Below, in pieces: positions 17,073 through 29,218 of a DNA stretch of 64,000 nt. The notes beneath the pieces are model-generated. The model was not told where the DNA came from. It made no database searches and was given only the letters and a program-made list of their open reading frames with translations. The stretch is from Paramecium tetraurelia (taxonomy: Eukaryota > Ciliophora > Oligohymenophorea > Peniculida > Parameciidae). The stretch covers positions 143,559 through 207,558 of the forward strand of contig NW_001799019.1 in NCBI RefSeq assembly GCF_000165425.1, in the 5' to 3' direction. How positions within the stretch are numbered: the first letter of the stretch is position 1; every line of letters begins with the position of its first letter. Made by a program: the position numbers and the translations under genes.

Positions 17073-17726
17073 TTTATTTGAATAATGATAAGACTTGTTT
17101 GCAATTAATAAATTTAAGCAACTTAATCTATTGTAATTGTACTATTTGTTTTTTATAATTGGATTAAGAATTTGATATTCTAAAATAATTTATAGAAAAT
17201 ACGAAAATAAAGGAATTCTGATTTAACAATTCTTATATAAGAATAAAAATAGTAATATCAATTTAATCTAATAGTGGAAAATTTTAATTAAAAATTACAA
17301 TAAAATTGAATATTGATTAATTGTAAATACTATAAGTTTAGGATAAGGAATAAGTTAAAATCTACTGCTACATATTTATATTATAGTAATTACTCGAATA
17401 GTTAATAATATTAGTTAATATTCTATGTTTCGAGAGTAGACATACTTTTTTAACGCTTCTAATATTTTTTACTATTTTTTATATATTTAGTTGGCATATT
17501 TTAGATTAGAAGGATCGATAATTATCGAAATATAGGGATCTGACAGGTTTAAGTATATGAATGCATTTTTGATTAGTATTTTAAGTTTTTAAGCAGGAGG
17601 TATAGTCAATGCCCATCAATCCTAAACAATAAAATTGTTGAATGAATAAGAAGATCGTGAACTTTAAAAATCATTTGTGTAATATTGGTTATTTATCATT
17701 AATAGAGATTGTAACATAGTGTAATA
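17073..17726. other. Region without a supported gene
   Basis: Very AT-rich, with frequent TGA in all frames I followed. A short island of higher GC around 17500-17620 has no sustained frame. Confidence 0.45.
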
Positions 17727-18068
17727 TCAAAATAATTAACAACTTTAGGACTGGCAACAGCCCACTTTTTCTTTATCTTGATCTATGATATTAAAATTTT
17801 TCCAATTGTCCACTAATATAATGTCATACAATTTAGCTTTGGCTGTTACTTCATCTCTAAATGTTATTTAATATTATGTTTTTTTGTTTTTGAGTATCAA
17901 ATTTCCCAGTTTGTCAAATCGTTATGCTCTTGGTGAAGTAATATAAGTATTTTTCTAGCACTCAAAACTTTGAATATCAGGATCAGTTATCTTGCTTATA
18001 GATTTGTGTAGTGGGGCCAAGTTTTATAATTCAAGGGAAGGACCATGCCTTATACTATCTTAAAGCAT
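17727..18068 (-). CDS. Small unassigned protein ending in Cys-Cys
   Basis: Single exon of 113 residues with no intron. The N-terminus MLQDSIRHGPSLELQNLAPL is polar; the middle carries ITSPRAQRFDKLGNLILKN and DEVTAKAKLYDIILVDNW; the C-terminal residues include VGCCQS, a cysteine pair that could in principle be lipidated. Base composition is less AT-biased than the flanks, supporting coding. The motif ITSPRAQRFDKLGNLI resembles small ciliate-specific proteins in which a basic SPR/RFD segment recurs, but I cannot name a family. Confidence 0.6.
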
Positions 18069-18267
18069 TTTTATATTATTTGATTATAATTTTAGATAAA
18101 ACAAATCATAAATATGTATATTTGCATAAATATTGTGTTTAATGCACATGAAAAATATTATTTTATGTTAAAGTTAACTGATTGAAATTTGAGTTTAAGA
18201 GATTCCTTCTATTAAAGAAACTCAAAATAACTTAAAATATTATTAAAGGTTATTTTTGATTGTATCA

Positions 18268-18877
18268 TCATGTTTATACTGATTTTTAAATCAGGATTTA
18301 AATGAACTTTGCCCTTAAATTTTCTATCATTCTTACATCTTTTACTTTGATAATATAATCTAGAGAATACTGATGTTTTAATAAGAATAATGAAACACCT
18401 AAATTTATTAATGAAATTAGTTCATTCTTACTTTCTAATGAATCTCCTTGTTAATTTATATCATTATAGTCCAATTTATGAGTTAGATCTAAATCAGTAG
18501 GCATTTTCAAAATCTCTTTGTTAAATTTATCTTGACAATTACTCTTTATTGAATTAATTTGCTAGGGTACGATAGTCTCATCAAGACTTTTTGAAAATGG
18601 CTATCTAGCTTAGTTCTTAGTATTAAATCATCTAAACCATTTTGTTTTATTTTAGAAGAGGATGATTAGTATTGATAATTATTTGACTGTTTTTATTGAT
18701 ATCTTTAACTGTAATCCCTACATTGTGAAGTTAGATAATTAAAGCAAATTTATACTTTTTATAATCTGATGCTACTATGAAAGGATCGTCAATACATTGT
18801 CTTTTAATCTAAACTTATAATGCGTGAGTATAAATTTGAATTTTTTGGATATTCCAATTAAGATCTGTAATCTTCAT
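18268..18877 (-). CDS. Unassigned 195-residue protein
   Basis: Two exons joined over a 22-nt intron near 18630 give 196 codons exactly, from MKITDLNWNIQKIQ. The N-terminal half alternates hydrophobic strands (KFALIIQLHNVGITVKD, QIIINTNHP), consistent with a small beta-barrel such as an OB fold, though no motif confirms it. The C-terminal half is helical, with LISLINLGVSLFLLKHQ. Codons 5' of the chosen ATG are also open but have no ATG in frame. It diverges from the plus-strand gene at 19126, about 250 bp away. Confidence 0.55.
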
Positions 18878-19125
18878 AAAAGAATTATTATTTGAAACAA
18901 ATTCGTTCACTTATGTCTTTGATTCATTTCATTCATATATAATAATAATAAATATTCATGCGAATTTAGCTTTTATTAATCAAATATCAAACTTATTTTG
19001 ATTTTAATAATTTTCAATTTTAAAATTTTTAATACAATTCAAATTGATTAGCGAATGGATAAAAAATCATTCTTTTTCTTTTACCTTATTAAACATTTAA
19101 TCAATGAGACTTGATATTATTTTAA

Positions 19126-21693
19126 ATGAGATCCAACATCAAGTAAACACACTATGTGCTCGACTTTTCTGATATTGAAGATATTTCAGATAATGAATCC
19201 GAATCTTCTTCACCTCAACACAATCAACCTCATGATTCACCTCCTAGGACTGACATTAAATCATTACAATAAGGTTCACTGCTTCAAGCTGTCAAAAAAG
19301 AAGCTGTAGAAATACCTTCTCTTATAATTTAACAAGAAGAAGACTAAATTCAAAGACGAAAGCCAGAAAATCTTATCTAAAGATGGGAAGTGAACTTTGA
19401 TGAACTGTCAGAATATGAGGAGGCAGATGATACTCCAGTATCTATTCAATTAGAGAAAGAACCCAGTCCACAACCTCAACTTGAAGAACCTCAATACATA
19501 GAGTAATTTTTTGAAGACTAACATATCATGGAGGAGGTTGAAATAGATTAAGAATAATTGATATTGGAGAGAGTCAAGAATGTCTAGAAGCCAGCTCTAG
19601 TAACGAAATAAGAATGTAAATTAAAATCTTAAAAAAACCATTTAGAGAAAGTAAGCATTCGCATTGTGACCAACCCAATCAATAAATTACAAAAGGAATA
19701 CGTAAATGATAGTACTACCACTCAAAAAAGGGATATCAATTAACATATTTAATAGTCCAAACCTAAATAAATTGTAAAGTAGAAATTTTACAATCCAAAG
19801 AACTCTCTTATATATTTAAGGTTGAGGGGTCGAGAAGACTTATATAAGAGAAATGATATTGTAGTAGATGAACCGCCGAAGCCATAGGAAGTTGATTAAT
19901 TGCTTGAAGGCTTAGATTGCATAAATAATTTACTTATAGACTTATCAAATCTTAAAGAAAAAAAACAGAATACTGTTGAAAAAAAACAAATTACAATTAA
20001 AATACAAAAACGTAGGGTAGATGAAAATAATGTAAATTAGATAGAAAAACAAACTAACAAAATAGAGAAGAGTAATGAACAAATATAGGAAAAAGAAAAA
20101 TAGTTAGAATAATAGTTAGAAATATAGTCATAAAAATAGTAAGAAAAATAGTTAGAAATATAAAAATTATAAGTTTAGAAATAGAGAGAATCTGCTTAGA
20201 AATAATAACTTTAATAAGAAGCAGCATTGGCTAGATAAATTAGACAAGAAAAACTGTAATAAGAGAAGGAAATGAAAAAATAACAAGAATAAAAGTTGGT
20301 TTACAAGATTCTAACCAAAAAATTGATTAATCAAGGAATGCCTTTGTATAGATGTTTATTAAGATAAAAACAGAGGGAATTTATTAAATGGTTGAGATTT
20401 TCAGAAATTGCATTAATAAATGAAGGGGAAAAAGAGATCTATAGATTTGAAAAAAGAATGTCAGATCAAATGTTTTTATAGATCCATAAATAGAATATGA
20501 CATCAGTTACAATCACCAAATAATGTATGTTTAATCCCATAATTTTACATTATGTGTAAGCATAGGAGATTCCCTTAGAGAATCCATAAGAGAATAAATC
20601 TTTAGAAATAGAAAAATAAATTAAGCAAGAAGAATTTGATAAAAGTGTTAACAATAACAAAATTAATAGTGAGTGCAAGAAGCAAAAAGAAAAGAAATAA
20701 CCAAAGTAAAAGAAACATAAAAAGAAAAATTCATCGGAATGTATTGAAATATTGTAGGAAGACAAAGAGAAAGATAAAGAAAAAGAGAATGAAAAATCAT
20801 TGAAAATTGAAAAGGATAGGGGAATATAATCTAATAGTGAAGATGAAGATTTTGATTTGTTGAATGCCGATAGAATCTAAATCTTAAAAATAGTTATTGA
20901 TAAACGAAAATATAATAATAGATAGCATCAATAATTACAGAATGTTTAATATCCAGATGAATCTAAATAACCTGATGATGGTGTGATGATTATATAAGGA
21001 ATGGATCAATAAAATGAGCAGAAGTTTGAACAGGATTAATTACCTACTTAATTTTACTAGAAATAATACAAATATTTAAATACTCCAGCTAATAAATCAG
21101 GATAGGCGATTGAGAATTAGAATGAAGTTAAGTAGAAAAAAAATAGATCTTATAAATATACAGAATTACCATTGAGCAGATTGGAAACAAATGATGAAAT
21201 AAAGAAGAAGGAAAAAATTAATGATAAAAAAAAGGAGAAAAAGAAGTAGGATTTTTTATAGTTGTTGAATGAGATTGAAATTGAATAAAAGTAACAACAG
21301 TTAAAGGAAGAACAATAAAAGAGAAAGTATAAATCCATATAGTAGAATAAGGATAAATAACTGCAAAAGAGTTATGAAAAAATGGTGGGATCAAATAATT
21401 TAGAATGGTTTTAATCAGCAGATGTAAACTCTAAGATCAAAAAGGAGCAGAAAATGAAAAAGTCGAAAAATGCCAATAGGATGACTAGATCAGAAGTGAA
21501 ATAAGATATTTAAAGTGGAAATTCCTCGGTTGCAAGATCGTCTTCCATTGAGTAAGGAGTCTATTCCCCTAAGAGAGAGGAAGTAGAAAAGAAGCCAAGA
21601 AGGCTGAGGAGGAATGAAACTGATAGGGAGGATTCAGAGGAGATTGCATGTCTTGAAAGGAATAGAGATAATCAAAAAAGATTAAAGAGGTGA
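19126..21693 (+). CDS. Large charged Gln-rich coiled-coil protein
   Basis: Single intronless frame of 855 residues starting MRSNIKQTHYVLDFSD. The N-terminal 100 residues are acidic and Ser/Pro-rich. From about residue 300 the sequence is a long run of Gln, Glu and Lys with heptad character (QKQQEKQLEIQKLQVQ), a probable coiled coil, interrupted by a compact segment around residue 410 (GMPLYRCLLRQKQREFIKW) that looks folded. Lys-rich patches near the C-terminus (KKEKINDKKKEKKK) suit nuclear or nucleolar localisation. No catalytic motif. The neighbouring plus-strand gene is also long and low in complexity but is acidic rather than basic. Confidence 0.7.
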
Positions 21694-21941
21694 TATTGAT
21701 GTTGAACTATTATATATGTTATAAATTGAAATAATTGATGTTGTAATTAATCTATGTTTTAACTTTTTTATCAAATAGTTTTTTATGGGGAACTATATAT
21801 ATGATCTATTTGGCATTTTTCAAATTCTTTTGGAATCAGTCTAGATACTAGTTTGAATGCTTTTGAAAAAGAGTATTAAAGATTACGATTGAATTAGATG
21901 TAGTAGTGCCATATATCCGTTTTTATTATTATTTTTTTAAT

Positions 21942-24900
21942 ATGTTAAAATTAGTTAGCATATTGCTGCTGACATTGTTGTTAGTGAAATCAACGGAAAT
22001 TCATGGAACCATCAATGTGAAAGTTATATTACCGAATTAAATTTCCGCATAAGAATCGAGTGGGGAACTTGATAAAGCATATAGATAGAATGAATTACGA
22101 GAGAATTCTGTAATGAAGGATATTGCTATGTATAAATGCATTCTATTCAGCTTAGAAGTTTTCTTGAAACAGGTAGGTCTGTTGAAGTGAACGAAGTAAA
22201 GGATAAATCCATTGAAATTTGGTCACAAAAATCATTGGAAATAGAATAGCAACCACTAATCAAAGCAGAATAGACAAATGAAAATGCAAAAACTATTGAA
22301 GTCTAATCTGATTAAGTAAATAAGGAATCAGGAAGCTAATAAAAGAAATTATCCATTAAAGTACAAAAAAAGGAAAATAAATCAGTTGAGTAATCAACTA
22401 GTGATGTTATTGCCAATCCAAATAATAATGTTGAAGCAAAAGACAATACAAACTAATCTGATAAATAAAAAGAAGCTTCAATATAGTAAAAGAAATTTTC
22501 AGTTTCTGTAAGCAAAAAGCAAAAATCAGAAGAGTAGAATGCTAGCCAATAGTAATAAGAAGTTTAGAATGAATAACTCTAAAATGAGAATAAAGAAAAA
22601 GTCCAAGAAGAGATTTAATAAAATACTTAAACAGCAAATACAGAAGCTGAAGTATTATCTAAAGACAGTACTTAATAATAAGATGCATCTGCTAATAATT
22701 AGGAGGTTGAGAATACTTAAACTGAATCTAAGAATATAGAAGCAACTAAATAAGTGGAATCTAGTAGTTCATCTTAAGAAATTAAGGTTGATGATTAATT
22801 GGAATAGAATAATGATTAAAACTAAGTTAAAACTGAAATCGACAATCAAAAAGAAACTTAAGCTGACACTGCAAGTGAATCAATTTAAGAATAACAAAAT
22901 TAAATTCCAGCATAATAAAATGAAACGGAATAACAATAAAAGGAGAATGTTGTGTAAAAGGAATCTTCTGAAGTAGAAACTTAATAATAATAAGAATTGA
23001 ATACTTTATAAGATAAAAACATTAATAAAATATCTGTTGAGAGCAAAAAAGATGAAATTGAATAGTTGGCAAAAGATGATGTTTAAAATGAGGTTGTGAT
23101 TCAGGATATTAAAATAGAAACTTAACCAATTCAATAAGTAGATGACAAGTAATAATAAGCAGATACTAATAAAGTTGATGATTCAGAAATCTTAATCAAA
23201 TCAGATGAAGAGATCAAAGTTGATCCAGTAGCATCAGATTCTAAAGATTAAGGAGAAAAAGAAGATTCTGCTGAGGAAGTTGAGGAGGAACATTCAAATA
23301 ATACAGAAACTAAATAAAATTAAGATGATAAAGGATAAGCACCTGATAATTAGGATGATTAACATGATCAACCAATTGAAGAAAATACCTAATGTGATGG
23401 GGAAGAGTTAGATACTGTACATGCATAAGAAAGTTAAAAGGAAGCTTAAGTGAAAGCAGAAACTTAAAATACAATTGAATAAAAATAAGCAGAAGATGTT
23501 AAATAAGAAGAAGTAGTTAATTAATAAGAGGTAGTTTAATAATAAGAAGATATCAAATAAGAAGGAGTAGTTTAATAATAATAATAAGATGTATAATAAT
23601 AAGAGATTAAAAAATAGTAAGATGTAAAATAATAAAAATAAGAGATCAAATAATAATAAAATGCCAATTAAGAGAAAAATAAGGATACTGATAAATAAAA
23701 GTAGGCTGAAGCACCTGATTTCATAGTCAAAAAGAAATAATTGACTAAGAAAATGAAGGAAGTTATTAATGATATGAAATAATCAGACAAAGCTCCTTAA
23801 AACAAATTGTACAGTTTGAATGTTTCAAATTTAGATCCTGATGATGTGATTGTCATAAAAGACACTGCCTACTTTGACACAGATGCTGAAATAACAGTTT
23901 AAGAAACAATTAATCCAGAATAATAATTAATTGGAGAAGTTGTAAAGGTTTAAGCTGAAATTGAGAAAGTTGATCTGAGCATATTCGCTGATGATAGTTC
24001 TGATTTAGTTCCAATTATTGTTGAAGACACAGACAATTATGTCTAATCTGAAATTATCACTGATGCAATCAAGGATGTCACTGAGAAGGAAATTGAAATA
24101 ATGGAAGAGGATAAGAATTTAGGAGAAGCTGATGTTGATGTTTAATCCTTGATTTCTGATTAAGTAGAAATCAATGCTAATTAAATCACTAAGAATATTT
24201 AGGATGACTATACTTTGGATTATGATTAAATGGAGACTGATGTTATTTAAAATAATAGTTTAAATAATGATGGAACTAATTTCGATTAATTCCAATCCTA
24301 ATTAGATGAATTAGCAAAGGAACTTGATAATCTTAGTTTGGAATAACCATCATAACCTACTTTGGAAGAACCATCTTAACCTGCTTTGGAATAACCATCT
24401 TAACTTACTTTTGAAGAACCTAAGGTTATTGACACACAACAGACTGAGGTTGCAAAAGAAGATCAACAATACTTAACCATTGTTACCAATAATGACTCTA
24501 CAATTACCAACACTGCTTCTGATGATGATTATTATTTGGATGATTTAGATAATGAGTTAGATTAAATTATTTAATAATAGACAAATGTCTAATAGGAACC
24601 TGCAATTTAAGAATAGGTAGTTTAATAAAGCAATGATATTGAATAGAAAGATGAGGTGACATAAAGCTAAGAAGTTTAATAAAATGATTAAGTTGATGAA
24701 TTAAATAATTAGGATGAATAATAAACTATTCAAATTAATGATGAAAGTAAGTCTAATCAAAATCTTGATGTTGATGAAAATCTTAACAATTATGATGATT
24801 ATTATCAAATGGATAATTCAAATGAATAAGATGTTCAATCAGATGTATAATAAGAATAAACTGAAAAATAAGAAATTCAATAAGATGATGTTTAATAAGT

Positions 24901-26775
24901 AGAATAAGAATTAGAAAACGAAGAGATATACGAAAGTTAAGTTTAATCCAATGAAGAGGCTGTTGTTAGTGATGGAGTAATGGTCTACACTGGTGATTCT
25001 AATGTTAATGATCAGGAATCTGATATTAATAAGGATTATGATCTCTCATTTGAAGATTCAAATTCATAGGAAAATACAAACTAAGATGATTCAAGTAAAA
25101 AGTAGGATGCAAGCATTACATAAGATCAATAAACTTAAAATGTTGAAGCAAATTAAGAAATTAAAACATAAGTAAATGTAGATAAACCAGATTAATAATA
25201 AGAGGTAGTCTAAAATCAAGTGGTTGAGTAGTCAGATAATTAAGTAACTGAAAATAAGGTAGATGTTAATTAATAAGAGAATTAGGTAAGTGTTGATTAG
25301 TCTAATTCTGATGAACCTTAAAAATAACTAGAATCTTAATAAGAGAGTGTATCAGTATCAAAAGAAGAAACCGAGGCTTAATCTAACGTCTCTACTTAAT
25401 AACCAGAACAACAGGCCTAATAATAAATAGAAGAATAAGTTGATGAATAAGAAAATGAAATTACTTTAGAAAATGCAGCTGCTTCTGAGGAAATCAAATC
25501 TGAAGATCTACCTAAGGTTGAGATCAAGAAGAAGTAATTGTTGAAAAAGAATATTACTATAAAAGAAGAAGCTGATAACACTATTACTAATGAAGACATC
25601 AATGGAGAAGGAACTGTTCAAGAGGATAATATTGAGGTTTTCTATAATGATTCTTAAATACCTTAAGCTGAAACAGATGAAAACTTAGACGTTAAATCTG
25701 AACCAGAAGTTATTGAGAATCTTGAAGACTTAAAAGATTGCATTGAAAATGATGAGGATGAGCATACTGTTGAAAATAAGGATGAGGTTGCATAGGAGAA
25801 GAACGAGAAAAAAGAAAAGCACTCCATAAAAGTGAGTAGGGAACAGATACCATAAAATAAGTAGTAGGATAAATCTTTGAAAATTGAGTAAAATGAAAAA
25901 TAAACTAAATTTGAAGAATAATTACATCAGTAGATTATCAACAAAAAGTAAAAAGAGAAATAATAGTTGAGTAATGAGGAGTAATTTGATTAGATTGTGA
26001 ATGAATTAGTTCATGAATTAGAAGCTACAACCAATAAAAGAGTTGAAACTAGAGAACAAGAATAATAAATTTATTAGGATATTAAAAAGAATGTGGAAGA
26101 ACTTAGATAGATTCACAATAGTGATGATGTCATAGTTAAAAAGAGAGTAGATGTAGTTGAACAAGATGTAGATGCAGTTAATGATGAAAAAAATAAGGAG
26201 AAGGAATTCCAATAGAAAATTGAAGAACTATTGCGAACATAATAAGCTTAAGCTGCATCAAAGAACAAAATTAATGATGGTGAAAGGTATTATTTGGATA
26301 AGCCTGTTAATTAAGCAGTTAGTGATTATGAAAAAGAATTGAACTAAAGAAAATAGGAAGTTATGGAGAAAATTAAGAATGATTTGTAAATCAAGAAGGG
26401 TAGATTCTCATAGGATAACTAGAAATCAGATAATTTATCTCCTTATGAATTCGAAAGAATCTACTTGGATTGGACCCAAAATAAAAATGATATTATATCT
26501 AGTATGTTGTCTCATGCATCAGGTTCAGAAGTGTAATTGGAATCATCAATCTCAGAAGAACCAGTAGCCAAAGTTGAAAGAGTGTCTAAAAAGCAAGAAG
26601 TTGAATAAGAAATCCAAGAATTGTTCTCAAATTATAAACCAAATAAACAATAAATAAAGAAAAACGGAGGTATAATAAATATTATATAATCACTCTAGAT
26701 TCATACGAAACAAGTTTTTTGGCAGTCAATCAACAAGTCAAGAAATCTAAGAATTTGCGAGGAAATAAAAAATGA
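21942..26775 (+). CDS. Giant acidic, probably secreted, Gln/Glu/Asp-rich protein
   Basis: 1587 residues after removing a 41-nt intron (near 22100) and a 29-nt intron (near 26670); the total is exactly divisible by three. A good signal peptide opens the protein (MLKLVSILLLTLLLVKSTEI). Nearly all the rest is Gln, Glu, Asp, Asn, Lys and Ser with very few Cys, Trp or aromatic residues, so it is predicted to be disordered and very acidic. There are short internal repeats, including an 8-residue triplet at 24338-24421. The last ~250 residues, from about 25900, are more helical (VEELRQIHNSDDVIVK and similar). No known family. A signal peptide plus acidic low-complexity body would fit a calcium-binding vesicle or surface matrix protein; this is inference. 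Confidence 0.68.
24338..24421 (+). repeat. Three tandem 8-residue repeats in the acidic protein
   Basis: Three consecutive units of the form LE(Q/E)PSQPx, each 24 bases, followed by a partial fourth (FEEP). Units differ at the third and last positions. The bases are also clearly repeated (gaa-taa/gaa-cca-tct-taa), so the expansion is recent enough to show at DNA level. Confidence 0.8.
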
Positions 26776-27124
26776 TGAAGAAATCGAATTTATAACATAA
26801 ATAAAAGTATTTCATAAAAGCTTCGTCTCTAATTCTCACTAAATTCTAAACTATTTAAATATAATTTATATTAACAATAATAAATAATTTCCCTTGGAAT
26901 AATTCGTTTTTACCATTATTGTTAATTAACTAAGGCAATTTATTTCTAATAGGAAAATATGAAGCACTTCAGATAAGAGGAATAAAGTCCATCTTACTTA
27001 TAATTGTTAAGATGAAAGATAAAATTCAAAATTGTATTCAATAGAGAAATTGATATTTATATTTTTTATTGCATCCTTAATAAAATCTATATTTAATTTC
27101 TTACTAAAATATTAATATCTTAAA
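26776..27124. other. Intergenic region
   Basis: AT-rich spacer between two plus-strand genes. A plus frame is open for about 60 codons at the start (26780-26960) only because the upstream gene's unspliced frame would continue there. I see no separate gene. Confidence 0.45.
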
Positions 27125-29099
27125 ATGAGCTTGTTGATCTCAGAATTCTTTGATGATTAAAACGAACTATCAATTATGATATACAAGGACTTGGAATCGA
27201 TTTTGGGATGTGCCCAAGAAATAGACTGCCTAATTGAGTATTTTCAAGGATCACAACCCTAACTTGTTAATCTGGGCTTGAATAAACTGTTTGCTATTTT
27301 TAACCAATCAAACTTGATGCATCTTGATATTAAGCAACAATAAGAAAGCACTGTTACAGCTCAATAAGCAGTTTAGGGAGCTAAAAGTGAATCCATTAAA
27401 ATTGTTCTTGAAGTTTAAAAGTAAATCATAAACAAACAAATCCAATCAACCTTAAACTATTTCATAGATAAAAACCTCGCTTAATTCAATATACCTTATC
27501 AATTAAACTTAATTGACTTAGACTAGAGTAATATTTACTCTTAGGATTTGCTTCAAGACTTGTTTTCTTCAGATGATCAAATTCAACACTAGTTTATTTA
27601 AAGAAAGTCTAGTCTAAAAGAATCAACTCTATTAAGAAGATCATTAAGCATCAATCAAATCCAAACAAAAAAATCAGTAATTCTAGAAAAAATTGAGTAA
27701 AATCTAATGTTATACGTTATTTAGGTATAGAAAATAGGCTATGATCAAAAAGCTTGAACAACGATTTCCTAAGTTAGAAAGAGTAGAACCTATAATTCCA
27801 TATATTTTGGGCCTATATGTCAATATAGAGAGCGAAGGACTAATTGGGGATTTTCAGTAGGCAAAGGAGATTTTGAAATCAATCCATCATACAGTCTTAA
27901 AATTGAGCTTTAGTAACCTCTTGCAATTACTTTCTACGGAATATGTGAAACTATTTGTGAAATTGGATATGTAGGAGATTATATAAGGAAATTTTAACAC
28001 ATAAATTTAAATATAATTTGATAAAATAATAACATAACAAAAATGGACCAAACTAGATAAATTCAAGATTTAAGAATTATTACAAAGTTCTAAATTTAAT
28101 CAATCTTTCTAAATTGAATATCAAAAGCTCAAGCAATTGGAAGATTTAATAAGCCCATTAAATTCAAAAATACTCCTTCTTTTTTAATAAATTCTTCCTC
28201 ATGAATAAGGAGGATTTGACAATAATCATTAGGTTGTAGACTAATTATTATAAGAGATCCAGTAGAACATTTCTGAAATCAGTAATTCCACAACACTCAA
28301 TTAAGAGATTTCTCTCGCAATTAAGAAAATCCTCTAATAGATTATAAATGTATTACATAAATTTAAAGAAAATATTCAATCTAAATTAGGACTTACTACA
28401 TTAAATAGATTGAAATTATTAATTATGCAAGATGATAACCATAAAAACATTAAATAACAATTACCTAGTAGATATCAATACAAGTGTGTACGTGAATTAG
28501 AAGATTCAGTAACAAACCTATTTAAAAGAAAAAAAATTATTCTTACTTCATCTGAACTTATTTCTTTGATTGTTGAATCCAATCAAAGAAGAGTAGACTT
28601 TGAAGGTATTTTAAGTGATTTAAAATATGGAAGTGCTACTTAAAGTGCAATACGTGAGATTTCTCAAATTTAAGATTATATCGTAAATGAAAGGGTGATA
28701 TAGTTTCTTTCAAAGGTTGTTGATTATTTCTAGGATAGGATAAAAAAGAAGGATATAGATTTCAGTCTCTCTGAAATATAACTAACTTAACATGATGAAT
28801 AAATGTTAAAATCCATTAATAATTAATATTTAATAAAATATGTAAAGGAAAACCGAAGACTTTTTAGAACAATCTCCAATTACATATTGGCTAATGATCC
28901 CTCAGTAAGTTTGAATCTTAGATAATATTCATCCTTATAGGAATTATCTATTTTTGCCCTTAAGTTTTGTAAAGATTCATGTTTAAATGAGTTTTTCAGA
29001 CTTTTTAGAGAAATAGATTCATAATAAATTAAATTAAAATACTAATTAAATTCAACTGAATTGTAAGAGTGGAAAAACATCATATAGTTATTTGAATGA
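27125..29099 (+). CDS. Unassigned 650-residue helical protein
   Basis: From MSLLISEFFDDQNELS, with one 22-nt intron near 27707, the frame runs to a TGA at 29097 with 651 codons exactly. The sequence is mostly alpha-helical with many Leu, Ile and Gln (KIVLEVQKQIINKQIQ; LLQLLSTEYVKLFVKL) and no Cys pattern or catalytic motif. The distribution suggests a repeat-helix or coiled-coil scaffold. I recognise no family. It converges with the pseudokinase gene, 119 bp between stops. Confidence 0.62.
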
Positions 29100-29218
29100 T
29101 TTAGTTCATGATATAAAGATTTTGAATTATGTTTAAATTGTTTTCCATACAAATAATAATTTATGAGATAGTTAAATTATAATTAATTCATAGTTCTGAT
29201 CAATATATACTTTTATTC

